From an uncultured cyanobacterium (lineage in GTDB: Bacteria; Cyanobacteriota; Cyanobacteriia; Cyanobacteriales; Nostocaceae), in contig CAINGU010000083.1 in the NCBI GenBank assembly GCA_903848645.1, forward strand, positions 80,023 through 144,022: 64,000 nucleotides of DNA, in the 5' to 3' direction. Under the pieces are notes generated by a model, which worked only from the letters and a program-made list of their open reading frames with translations, did not search any database and was not told the origin of the DNA. Below are positions 46,328-54,956 of this stretch, in pieces. The stretch's first letter is position 1. Every line of letters starts with the position of its first letter. The translations under genes and the position numbers were made by a program.

Positions 46328-46381
46328 TATTGGATTAGAAAATTGATTCGCTCCTAAATCCCACAACCCCAGCAACAAGCG
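46328..46381 (-). pseudogene. fragment of a second winged-helix-like gene
   Basis: The minus strand reads TRLLLGLWDLGANQFS, close to TRLLLALWDLGGSQQK in the intact gene at 45767-46072. Neither a start nor the rest of the gene remains. It abuts the chlD tail copy, so the break point of the island lies here. Confidence 0.7.
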
Positions 46382-46386
46382 TGTTT

Positions 46387-46521
46387 AAATTTGTATTAAC
46401 TGGCTTTGTCAAATAATTATCAAAAACAGCCGGAGGTAAATATTATCACCTACCCAAAGCGACGGATAAAGCGATCGCCGCTATGACTAGAGGTGCTATA
46501 GCAGATATGAAATCAAAGTAA
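46387..46521 (+). pseudogene. second copy of the chlD 3' end
   Basis: These 135 bases align without gaps to 42196-42330, the end of chlD, with about 22 differences by eye. They encode [20 protein letters not shown] and [14 protein letters not shown] then stop, preceded by an in-frame TAA. Most differences in the conserved part are silent, so the copy diverged as coding sequence, in another lineage or long ago. It marks the right end of the accessory island that begins after chlD. Confidence 0.93.
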
Positions 46522-46950
46522 TTCTTGTTTAGCCGTTACATCGTTTCATTTCGGGAAAGTGACGGTTTCAGGTTTATACAGCGGTTTCCGCTCTTATGAG
46601 GTACAAAGTTGAATCATGAAACTCTTGTAGTGCGGGCATCTTGCCCGCTAGATATATACCTCATAACACCGGGAAGTGCTGTATGGCTGATCCTATTAGT
46701 AAACCCTAAATATTGCAAGATAGTTCTTCCTTATCAATTTTATGATAACAAATTTTAAATCAAATGTCAACCCCCAAATCTCCTTTTTAACGATTTTTTC
46801 AGTATTTTTATTTGTGATAGTTAAATAAATTACATTTCAACTGCAATTATAGATAGGTTTGACTCGGTGACTCACCACAAGAATACTGAGATTTGGGTTA
46901 ATTCCTCCCAGAAAAAGGTAAAAATAAAGAAAAGAATATTCACATAACCA
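46522..46950. other. intergenic region with a repeat, promoter side of the antiporter gene
   Basis: No gene is seen. GCGGGCATCTTGCCCGC at 46632-46648 is a member of the GCATCTTGC repeat family. The rest is AT-rich and should hold the promoter of the antiporter. Confidence 0.5.
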
Positions 46951-48372
46951 ATGCAGCTTTTCGCGCAAATCAACTTTACCGTTCCCTTATTGGCAACAGC
47001 CACAGAAACCGCAGACAGTTCCATGGTATTAGCCGCTGTGCTGCTGAGTTTAGTAGTAATTTATTTTGCCAGCAAAGTTGGTGGTGAATTATGCAACAAA
47101 ATCGGCTTACCAGCGGTTTTAGGTGAACTTGTCGGTGGTGTAATTATCGGTGTCTCCGTACTCCATTTATTGATATTTCCAGAAGGTGGTACAGACGCTT
47201 CTAATTCTTTAATTATGACCTTCTTGCAAATAACCGCCGGGTTAACCCCAGAAGCCACACCCCAGGTGTTTGCAGCCCAGTCAGAAGTGATTTCAGTTTT
47301 ATCAGAACTGGGTGTAATTATCCTTCTGTTTGAAATTGGCTTAGAATCCAACCTCAAAGACCTCATGTCCGTTGGTATTCAAGCCGTCGTAGTGGCCACG
47401 GTGGGGGTAGTAGTCCCCTTTGCGGCTGGAACTGTGGGATTAATGACCATCTTTGGGATTAGTGCGATTCCGGCAATTTTCGCCGGTGCAGCTTTGACAG
47501 CCACGAGTATTGGGATTACCTCCAAAGTGCTTTCCGAATTAGGGCGGTTGAATTCTAAAGAAGGGCAGATTATTCTGGGTGCAGCCGTCATTGATGACGT
47601 ATTGGGAATTATCGTTCTGGCGGTAGTTGCCAGTTTAGCCAAAGATGGTGTAGTTGATGTGGGTAACGTCGTTTATCTGATCATTAGTGCCAGTGCTTTT
47701 TTGATTGGGGCGATAGTTTTCGGTAATGTCTTTAATAAATCATTTGTAGCGATCGCCGATCAACTCCAAACCAGAGGGGAATTAGTCATCCCCGCGATCA
47801 TTTTCGCCTTCATGATGGCTTACCTAGCCTCCATCATCCATTTAGAAGCAATTCTTGGGGCTTTTGCCGCCGGGTTAGTTCTCGAAGAAACCGACAAACG
47901 CAAAGAACTACAAAAGCAAGTTATTCCCATTGCTGATATCCTCGTTCCAGTTTTCTTCGTCACAGTTGGCGCAAAAACTGATTTGGGAGTTTTAAATCCA
48001 GCCATTCCCACCAATCGGGAAGGCTTAATCATGGCAACTTTCCTGATTACAGTTGCCATCATCGGTAAAGTATTTACAGGCTTGACAGTATTTGGTCAAC
48101 CGGGAATTAACCGCTTGGCCATTGGTGTGGGGATGATTCCCAGAGGTGAAGTAGGCTTAGTATTTGCTGGTGTAGGTGCAGCTAGTGGTGTTCTCTCAAA
48201 ACCACTAGGAGCAGCAATTATTATGATGGTTATTACTACCACATTTATCGCTCCTCCTCTGTTAAGATTTGTATTTCCAGAATCAAACACCGCAGCGAAT
48301 TCAGACAGTAACTCTGGAAAATCATTAGCAGTAGAAACACCACAGCCTCTCCTAACGACAAAAGATGATTAG
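46951..48372 (+). CDS. cation:proton antiporter, CPA2 family (NapA-type)
   Basis: A 473-residue membrane protein with about 13 hydrophobic segments. LGELVGGVIIGVSVL, GVIILLFEIGLESNL, ALTATSIGITSKVLSELG and AAVIDDVLGIIVLAV are hallmarks of CPA2 exchangers; the adjacent Asp pair in VIDDVLG is the ion-binding site of electrogenic members such as NapA. It exchanges sodium or potassium for protons across the cytoplasmic or thylakoid membrane. A long N-terminal leader (MQLFAQINFTVPLLATATET) precedes the first helix. Cyanobacteria have several NhaS-type paralogues; which one this is cannot be told. Confidence 0.92.
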   Translation: MQLFAQINFTVPLLATATETADSSMVLAAVLLSLVVIYFASKVGGELCNKIGLPAVLGELVGGVIIGVSVLHLLIFPEGGTDASNSLIMTFLQITAGLTPEATPQVFAAQSEVISVLSELGVIILLFEIGLESNLKDLMSVGIQAVVVATVGVVVPFAAGTVGLMTIFGISAIPAIFAGAALTATSIGITSKVLSELGRLNSKEGQIILGAAVIDDVLGIIVLAVVASLAKDGVVDVGNVVYLIISASAFLIGAIVFGNVFNKSFVAIADQLQTRGELVIPAIIFAFMMAYLASIIHLEAILGAFAAGLVLEETDKRKELQKQVIPIADILVPVFFVTVGAKTDLGVLNPAIPTNREGLIMATFLITVAIIGKVFTGLTVFGQPGINRLAIGVGMIPRGEVGLVFAGVGAASGVLSKPLGAAIIMMVITTTFIAPPLLRFVFPESNTAANSDSNSGKSLAVETPQPLLTTKDD

Positions 48373-48963
48373 TCATGTAGATATCACCACAAATTCCCAG
48401 TAAACCTCACAGAACATAGTTAAAAATTTTATCTGCTGTGATTTCTACATTCATCGCTAAGGAGGTTAGAGGGTTAGAGGAAACTTCTCTTTTCTAATCT
48501 CCGTCCTCTATGATATTGACCGGGAATTTTAGATTTTAGATTTAGATTTTAGATTAAAAAATTTGGTACAGCCCCCGTCCTTCAGGACAGAAAAATACTC
48601 GCTGTGCTGCGTACGCTTCGCTAACGTAAATCCAAAATTAAGTGACTCCTGCTATATAAATTTTTCTTTGTTTCCCCATGTTTAGTAACCTTGATAATGT
48701 TTTGCATTTCCATTTTTTTCAGGACATTTTTTATACATTAAAGAATTTTTTAGTAATTCAGGAGGATCACCCGCCAATTTATGTCAGTAATTGACAGTGG
48801 TGGGTATTTTTTATATGTATCTAGACAAGCGCATATTTCATCATTAATTATTAATTTATCCCAAGGTAAAAAACGGAAATAGCGTGACAATTTACCAAAA
48901 TCTTGAGATATTAACTAATTTGATAGTTAATAATTCTATAAATGTAAATCAGGAGAAAAAACT
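48373..48963. other. intergenic region upstream of amiC1, repeats only
   Basis: The 591 bases contain reiterated GATTTTAGATTTAG-type simple sequence near 48530-48560 and a CGTCCTTCAGGACAG hairpin word, both of dispersed-repeat kind. No gene is seen. The last 60 bases before the GTG resemble those before the next amidase gene (TTGAGATATT... ATCAGGAGAAA), evidence that the leader was duplicated with the gene. Confidence 0.5.
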
Positions 48964-50799
48964 GTGAAATCACACTGGTTATTACCCGGTACTGTTGGGA
49001 CTATACTCATGCTATCGTCGCCGACAATAGCCGCAAACTTGGAATCTTGGCGATTTGATAGCAATCTAAACCGACTAGAAATTAATACAAGTGGTGGGGT
49101 ACAGCCAGAAGCACAATTGGTTTTTAACCCTACTCGGTTAGTTATTGATTTACGGGGTGTGAAATTGGGACGTTCCCAGTCAACTCAAAAAATCGGAGGG
49201 GGAATTCGGGAAATTCGCATTGGTCAGTTTGACGAACAAACAACACGGATAGTTTTAGAATTAAATCCTGGTTATACCCTAGATCCTAAACAAGTGAAAT
49301 TTGTCGGTAAAAGTGCTAATCGCTGGACTGTACAATTACCCAAACTAGAAAATGAATCAGGATCATCTTCCACTAACAATACCACGAACAATAATTACAA
49401 TGTAGTTGACATAAACTCCCAGCCGAAACCTGAGTTTTCACCCATTGCGAGTAGTCATAGGGGAGCAATTCAGCTAGAAAACCTCCAAATTACTGGTGAT
49501 GGCTTTTTTATTCGTACTAATGGCGGTAATCCTCAAACTAGAATCATTAGAAGCCGTGATCAAACTACTATATTTCTCGATATTCTTGATGCAACTTTAT
49601 CACCAAATTTAACTCAAAGAAATTTAGCAGTTAATAAGCATGGTGTAGGCCGCATTGAATTGACTCAATTACAAACAAAACCAACATCTGTCCGCATGAC
49701 GTTGAAAGTAGATAAAAATAGCCCTAACTGGGGAGTAAGTTCCAGTAAAAGCGGTTTAGTCCTACTTCCTTCCCGACAGATTATTAGCTCCCCTGAAAAT
49801 GAGAATTTTCCGCCAACTAAAGCTAATAACGATTCAACGGCGACAATTCAATCTATAGAACTCGCTGATAATGGCACGCAATTACTAATTAGAGCTGATC
49901 AAGCCATATCTGCTACCAGTGGTTGGGATAGAAACTCTGGTTTATTTCGCATTACCATTCCTAATGCTAAATTAGCCAATCAAGTCAAAGGCCCGACTTT
50001 TGATAGGAATAGTCCTATTCTGAAACTGCGTCTGCAACCCCAACCGCCAAACACTGTAATTATTTTAATTCAACCAGCATCAGGTGTTAGCTTGGGCGCA
50101 CTCTCCCCAGAGGGAGACAAACTTTTGACGCTAAAACTGCAACGATATCGTCAGATTAAACCACCGATGAATTTACCACCCTTATCACCACCAAAGCCGG
50201 AAATACCTGGACAAAATCCACCTCAACCACAAATTAGGCCACGGCGCTCAGTTCCCAAAGGAAAATTAGTAGTTATAATTGACCCCGGACATGGTGGTAA
50301 AGATTCAGGCGCAATTGGTATTGGTGGAGTGTTGGAAAAGGATATTATTTTACCTATTGGAAAAAGGATTGCCGAAGTTTTGGAACGAAATGGTATTCAA
50401 GTAATTATGACGAGAGACTCTGATTATTTCGTAACTCTACCAGGACGAGTGGTAATGGCAGAACGGGCTAAAGCTGATGTATTTGTCAGTGTTCACGCTA
50501 ATTCAGCAGGTGCAAATCGCCCAGAAGTGAACGGTTTAGAGACGTATCATTACGACAGTGGTTTAACACTAGCTCGGATTGTCCATAGTAAAATTTTGCA
50601 AAGTCTCAATGTGAGAGATAGGAGCGTGAGGAAAGCTAGATTTTATGTTCTTCGCAAAAACTCTATGCCGGCAATTTTAGTAGAAACGGGTTTCTTAACT
50701 GGTAGAGAAGATGTTGCCAAACTCACGAGTTCAGCTTATCAAAATCAAATGGCAGATGCGATCGCCCAAGGTATTATTCAGTATTTAAATTCCAGATAA
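48964..50799 (+). CDS. amiC1: N-acetylmuramoyl-L-alanine amidase with AMIN domains
   Basis: A periplasmic zinc amidase of 611 residues that cleaves the stem peptide from muramic acid. A signal peptide (about 1-24) is followed by AMIN domains (about 27-115 and 165-260, and a third AMIN-like stretch around 290-390), a proline-rich linker, and the amidase_3 domain from about 437: IDPGHGGKDSG, LEKD, VHANSAG and VETGFLTGRED hold the zinc ligands and catalytic Glu. The start is GTG with AGGAG before it. In heterocystous cyanobacteria this enzyme type drills septal nanopores needed for cell-cell communication. The next gene is a close paralogue. The numbering 1/2 follows the order in Anabaena as I remember it. 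Confidence 0.9.
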   Translation: MKSHWLLPGTVGTILMLSSPTIAANLESWRFDSNLNRLEINTSGGVQPEAQLVFNPTRLVIDLRGVKLGRSQSTQKIGGGIREIRIGQFDEQTTRIVLELNPGYTLDPKQVKFVGKSANRWTVQLPKLENESGSSSTNNTTNNNYNVVDINSQPKPEFSPIASSHRGAIQLENLQITGDGFFIRTNGGNPQTRIIRSRDQTTIFLDILDATLSPNLTQRNLAVNKHGVGRIELTQLQTKPTSVRMTLKVDKNSPNWGVSSSKSGLVLLPSRQIISSPENENFPPTKANNDSTATIQSIELADNGTQLLIRADQAISATSGWDRNSGLFRITIPNAKLANQVKGPTFDRNSPILKLRLQPQPPNTVIILIQPASGVSLGALSPEGDKLLTLKLQRYRQIKPPMNLPPLSPPKPEIPGQNPPQPQIRPRRSVPKGKLVVIIDPGHGGKDSGAIGIGGVLEKDIILPIGKRIAEVLERNGIQVIMTRDSDYFVTLPGRVVMAERAKADVFVSVHANSAGANRPEVNGLETYHYDSGLTLARIVHSKILQSLNVRDRSVRKARFYVLRKNSMPAILVETGFLTGREDVAKLTSSAYQNQMADAIAQGIIQYLNSR

Positions 50800-51031
50800 A
50801 TAGTAACTTTTAACACTATACCCCATGACCAATGCTAGAAAAATAAATTTGCTGACAACATAGCAAAACTAAGATAATATGCTAAAATTCTACGCCATTA
50901 GCCCTGTCTTACTACCAACACAACAATCTTGTACTTGAGTAAAGTTAAAGTTGAGGCGGTGATGGTGTGAAGATTAGCCAATATGTTGAGATATTGACAA
51001 ATCCCATGAATGCGAATCAGGAGAAAGGATT

Positions 51032-52921
51032 GTGAAACTACATTGGTTAATACCTAGCACTTTTGGAACAGTCTTCATGCTATCTTCGCCTGCGTTTGCA
51101 GCGAAATTAGAATCTTGGCGGTTTGATCCTAATCATAATCGTCTGGAAATTAATACATCCAGTGCTGTCCAACCCCAAGCCCAACTTATTTTTAACCCCA
51201 CTCGCTTGGTAATTGACTTACCAGGAACTGAATTAGATAGTTCAAAAACCCAACAGATTGGTGGCAAAATTAGCGCTATCCGCATTGGGCAATTTGACGA
51301 AAAAACAACACGCTTTGTCATAGAACTTGCTCGTGGTTACACCTTCAACCCTCAGCAAGTCAAATTTGTTAACAGTAATGGGAAACGCTGGATAGTAGAA
51401 TTACCACAGCCGGAAGTTGCTTCTGGGGAAACAGGAGAACCATCAATCCCCCCAACTTCAGATCAATCATCGGAAACAACACCATCCTCCAGAAATATTT
51501 ACAACGTAGTCACAGCAAATCGGATTACCCCATCTAAGCGAGAAATATCAGCGCCAGGAGTAGTGCAAATTGATAAATTGCGGATGACAGGTGATGGATT
51601 TTTCATTAGTACCAGTGGTGGAAATCCTCAACTGCAAGTTAATCGTAGTCAAGATAATCGCTCTGTCAACATTGATATTATTGGTGCAGCTTTATCAGCA
51701 AATCTGAGACAAAGGGATCTGTTAATTAATCGCTATGGTGTCCGTCGCATTCAATTTAGCCAATTACCCAGTAGTCCATCTGCTGTTCGCATGACCTTAC
51801 AGTTAGATAGCCCTAGCAGCAATTGGCAAGCATTAGCTAGTGGTAACAGCGGTTTTGTCGTCATACCGGATCGTTTGGCGAAATTATCTGGTGATGATTC
51901 CTCCGGAGCGCCTCGCTATCAATCCTCAGCACCATCAGTTAGTGACTCTCCAGCAATTATTGAATCTGTAGAACTAGGTGCAAATGGCACACAATTATTA
52001 ATTCGAGCAGATCAAGCTATATCTGCTACCAGCGGTTGGGATAGAAACTCAGGTCTATTTCGCATCACCATTCCCAATGCTAAGTTGGCTAATCAAGTCC
52101 AAGGTCCTACTTTTAATACCAATAGCCCTATTCTGAAAGTCCGTCTCCAACCCCAAGCACCTAATACAGTAGTTGTGCTTGTCCAACCTGCATCCGGTGT
52201 TAATTTTGGGGGACTCAATCAAGTCACCTCTCGGTTGTTAGCATTACAGTTGCAAACTACCCTCCGCGCTCAACGCCCTGGGATTATTCCTCCTATTCCC
52301 CCGATACCACGACTAGACCCTCCAAGTTTTAGTACAGACCCTCCACAAACAAGACCCCAGCCCCGGCTACCTGTCCCTAGAGGGAAAGTTTTAGTTGTTC
52401 TTGATCCTGGACATGGCGGTAAAGATTCCGGCGCTCCTGGACTGGGTGGTTTGCTAGAAAAGGATGTGGTTCTGCCTATTAGTACAAAAGTAGCCAGAAT
52501 TTTAGAGCAAAATGGTGTGCAAGTTGTACTCACGCGAGATGCTGACTTTTTTGTGGAACTCCAAGGACGGGTGGATATAGCCAAGCGTGTCAATGCGACT
52601 TTGTTTGTCAGTATTCACGCTAATTCTGTGGATAATCGCCCTGATGTCAATGGGTTAGAAGTCTATTATTACGATAGTGGTTATGGTTTAGCAGAAACAG
52701 TTCGGCAGACTATTCTCCAAAATATTAGTACCCTGAATAATCGCGGCACTCGGAAAGCTAGATTTTATGTGCTGAGAAAAAATTCTATGCCTGCTATTTT
52801 AGTGGAAACTGGCTATATGACCGGTCGAGAAGATAATCCCCGCTTAGGATCATCAGAGTACCAAAGTCGTATGGCTGAGGGCATCGCTCGTGGTGTGCTG
52901 AATTATTTAAAACAAAGATAA
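51032..52921 (+). CDS. amiC2: N-acetylmuramoyl-L-alanine amidase with AMIN domains, paralogue
   Basis: A 629-residue paralogue of the preceding amidase with the same order: signal peptide, AMIN domains, proline-rich linker (PPIPPIPRLDPPSF) and amidase_3 with LDPGHGGKDSG, LEKD, IHANSVD and VETGYMTGRED. The start is again GTG, preceded by AGGAGAAAG. Residues around LLIRADQAISATSGWDRNSG are identical in both proteins, a sign of recent duplication or gene conversion. In Nostoc punctiforme and Anabaena, loss of AmiC2 disturbs filament communication and differentiation (established knowledge). murI follows about 100 bases downstream. Confidence 0.9.
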   Translation: MKLHWLIPSTFGTVFMLSSPAFAAKLESWRFDPNHNRLEINTSSAVQPQAQLIFNPTRLVIDLPGTELDSSKTQQIGGKISAIRIGQFDEKTTRFVIELARGYTFNPQQVKFVNSNGKRWIVELPQPEVASGETGEPSIPPTSDQSSETTPSSRNIYNVVTANRITPSKREISAPGVVQIDKLRMTGDGFFISTSGGNPQLQVNRSQDNRSVNIDIIGAALSANLRQRDLLINRYGVRRIQFSQLPSSPSAVRMTLQLDSPSSNWQALASGNSGFVVIPDRLAKLSGDDSSGAPRYQSSAPSVSDSPAIIESVELGANGTQLLIRADQAISATSGWDRNSGLFRITIPNAKLANQVQGPTFNTNSPILKVRLQPQAPNTVVVLVQPASGVNFGGLNQVTSRLLALQLQTTLRAQRPGIIPPIPPIPRLDPPSFSTDPPQTRPQPRLPVPRGKVLVVLDPGHGGKDSGAPGLGGLLEKDVVLPISTKVARILEQNGVQVVLTRDADFFVELQGRVDIAKRVNATLFVSIHANSVDNRPDVNGLEVYYYDSGYGLAETVRQTILQNISTLNNRGTRKARFYVLRKNSMPAILVETGYMTGREDNPRLGSSEYQSRMAEGIARGVLNYLKQR

Positions 52922-52926
52922 TATAG

Positions 52927-52953
52927 CAGGAGTCAGGAGTCAGGAGTCAGGAG
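52927..52953. repeat. CAGGAGT heptameric tandem repeat
   Basis: Three full copies of CAGGAGT and part of a fourth lie just past amiC2. Confidence 0.85.
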
Positions 52954-53025
52954 GAAGAAGAAAATTATCCCAATTCCTAATTCCCTCCTATAGTTAACAT
53001 CTCAAAATCTAAATTAATATTTGCT

Positions 53026-53883
53026 GTGTATTCATCTTCTATTTTTGATCCTCATTTTGATAATTTTTCCCCTCAAGAACCTCAACGCGCTCCGATTGGG
53101 GTATTTGACAGTGGTGTTGGTGGACTAACCGTACTGCGACAAATTTATCAACAACTTCCCAATGAATCAATTATTTATGTGGGGGACACAGCCCGCCTTC
53201 CCTATGGTATTCGTTCCCAAACGGAAATTCTACAATTTGTCCGAGAAATCCTCCATTGGATGCAGCAGCAACGGGTGAAAATGGCAATTATGGCTTGTAA
53301 TACCAGTTCGGCTCTGGCATTAGATATAGTCCGTCAAGAATTTAATTTCCCCATTTTAGGCGTGATTCTACCAGGGGCAAAGGCAGCAGTCCAACAAGGA
53401 CAGCGCATTGGTGTGATTGCTACACCAGCTACGGCTCAAAGCAATGCCTACCGCCAAGCTATTTTAGAAATTCAACCCAATGTTCAAGTTTGGCAGGTCA
53501 GTTGTCCCGAATTTGTGCCACTAATTGAACAAAATCGCATCCATGACCCTTATACTACTGAAATTGCCAAAACTTATCTAGAACCTTTGCTAAAACAAGA
53601 AATAGATACTTTAGTTTATGGTTGTACCCATTATCCCCATTTATCACCAGTTTTGCGATCGCTCTTGCCCTCTCAAGTCAAGCTAATTGACCCAGCCGTT
53701 CATGTCGTCGCTGCTTGCTCTCAAGAATTAGATATACTAGGGATTAAGAATATTCATCCACCCATGCCCACCCGCTTCGCTGTCAGCGGTTGTCCTCAGC
53801 AATTTACTCAATCTGGTTTGCAGTGGTTGGGCTACACCCCCATGGTAGAACAAGTCTGTTTTGCTGATACTGTCCTCTCTTAA
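53026..53883 (+). CDS. murI: glutamate racemase
   Basis: MurI makes D-glutamate for peptidoglycan. The 285-residue protein has the two catalytic cysteines in ACNTSS and YGCTHYPHL and the start motif PIGVFDSGVGGLTV, with IYVGDTARLPYG. The start is GTG; an N-terminal extension of about 24 residues precedes the fold, slightly longer than usual, so a later start is possible. It follows amiC1 and amiC2 on the same strand, a functional link in wall metabolism. Confidence 0.96.
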   Translation: MYSSSIFDPHFDNFSPQEPQRAPIGVFDSGVGGLTVLRQIYQQLPNESIIYVGDTARLPYGIRSQTEILQFVREILHWMQQQRVKMAIMACNTSSALALDIVRQEFNFPILGVILPGAKAAVQQGQRIGVIATPATAQSNAYRQAILEIQPNVQVWQVSCPEFVPLIEQNRIHDPYTTEIAKTYLEPLLKQEIDTLVYGCTHYPHLSPVLRSLLPSQVKLIDPAVHVVAACSQELDILGIKNIHPPMPTRFAVSGCPQQFTQSGLQWLGYTPMVEQVCFADTVLS

Positions 53884-53896
53884 AGTCCAAAAGTAG

Positions 53897-53915
53897 GGGC
53901 GCAGGGCCTGCGCCC
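53897..53915. repeat. GGGCGCAGGGCCTGCGCCC palindrome, copy 3
   Basis: It is identical to 4032-4050 and lies 14 bases past the murI stop. All three copies of this palindrome are near the 3' ends of genes. Confidence 0.85.
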
Positions 53916-53934
53916 ATAAGTCTACTAGACCCTT

Positions 53935-54132
53935 TCATTGACTATTGACAACTTCAGTCACATTTGCAGTTAACCCTCTCTGCTGCTTATACTTATCCTG
54001 AACAGCATTAGAAACGCTTTGAGGAACATTTTTTTTGCCTGTTCGCTTTGCTAATGCTAATAATAAGTACACACTAAATAAGTATCCAGCAGCTAAAATA
54101 AATATCATCATAGGCATATTTCCGTAAATCAT
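53935..54132 (-). CDS. small single-span membrane protein of unknown function
   Basis: From the ATG at 54132 it has 65 residues; an upstream in-frame ATG at 54177 would add 15. A membrane segment (MPMMIFILAAGYLFSVYLLLAL) is followed by a basic cytosolic tail (AKRTGKKN and QDKYKQQRG). It is convergent with murI. No domain is known to me. Confidence 0.5.
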   Translation of the reverse strand: MIYGNMPMMIFILAAGYLFSVYLLLALAKRTGKKNVPQSVSNAVQDKYKQQRGLTANVTEVVNSQ

Positions 54133-54177
54133 TGTTCCACCATCTTTGATTACTAAGGAATATAAAATTGCATACAA

Positions 54178-54956
54178 AACTAGCAGGACTCCAGTTAATC
54201 AAGCACACCCTTGATAGCTGTAGTTAGCTATAGCAAACTAGCCAGTAGAAAATACATTTTCTCTGGTCAGTCAACTTATTTTCTTTAATATCAACTTTCC
54301 CAGGCCATACATCCGACAGCAGTAAAATTGCTAAACAGCAAATTATAACTGCGCTCGTCAGCAGTCTACCTAGCCTGTGTTATGACCTCACACCAATTTA
54401 AATAGATGTACGCTAATACTCAACGTGCGCTGAATACGTTGAGTTAGTCCATAACTGGAAAAGCATAATTCAACTCAAAAGGCATGGTTGTCGCAGAGAA
54501 TTTAGGAATAATTTCCATCTTCACTTTGGCGACGAGTTATTTTAGACTCACGACACTATTGCGTAAAATCACCAAATGACGGTTTTACTTTGGAAGTGAA
54601 TAATCTGAAAAATTTAATATCTCTACGTATTAGCCTAGCACAACCATCTTGAATTTGAAGCTAATTTCTAGACTAAATTTTAATTTTTTTTACTCCTGAT
54701 AACCAGCTTTAGTTTATCGGCACTACGTGTTAATTTATTAACATTTTGCCTTTGCTAATTACGCAGTTTTCGATGGAGTTGGCAGAAATAACCCTGAAAA
54801 GAATATTCATCTTAACATATTTATCATCTAATGTATGAATAACTTAATGGATATTAAAAATCAGATTGCTGAAGGAAAACTTTGCGCTGACACTGGGTTA
54901 TCTTAAAATTAAAGGATATGTAAACTTTCGTAACCTAAGCCAGAGTCCGCCCATCC
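54178..54956. other. long intergenic region before sds, with one perfect inverted repeat
   Basis: No gene is visible in 779 bases. ACTCAACGT (54418-54426) and ACGTTGAGT (54436-54444) are perfect 9-base arms around a 9-base loop, with no T tract after it, so it may be an operator or RNA structure. The promoter of sds should lie in the right part. Confidence 0.5.
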
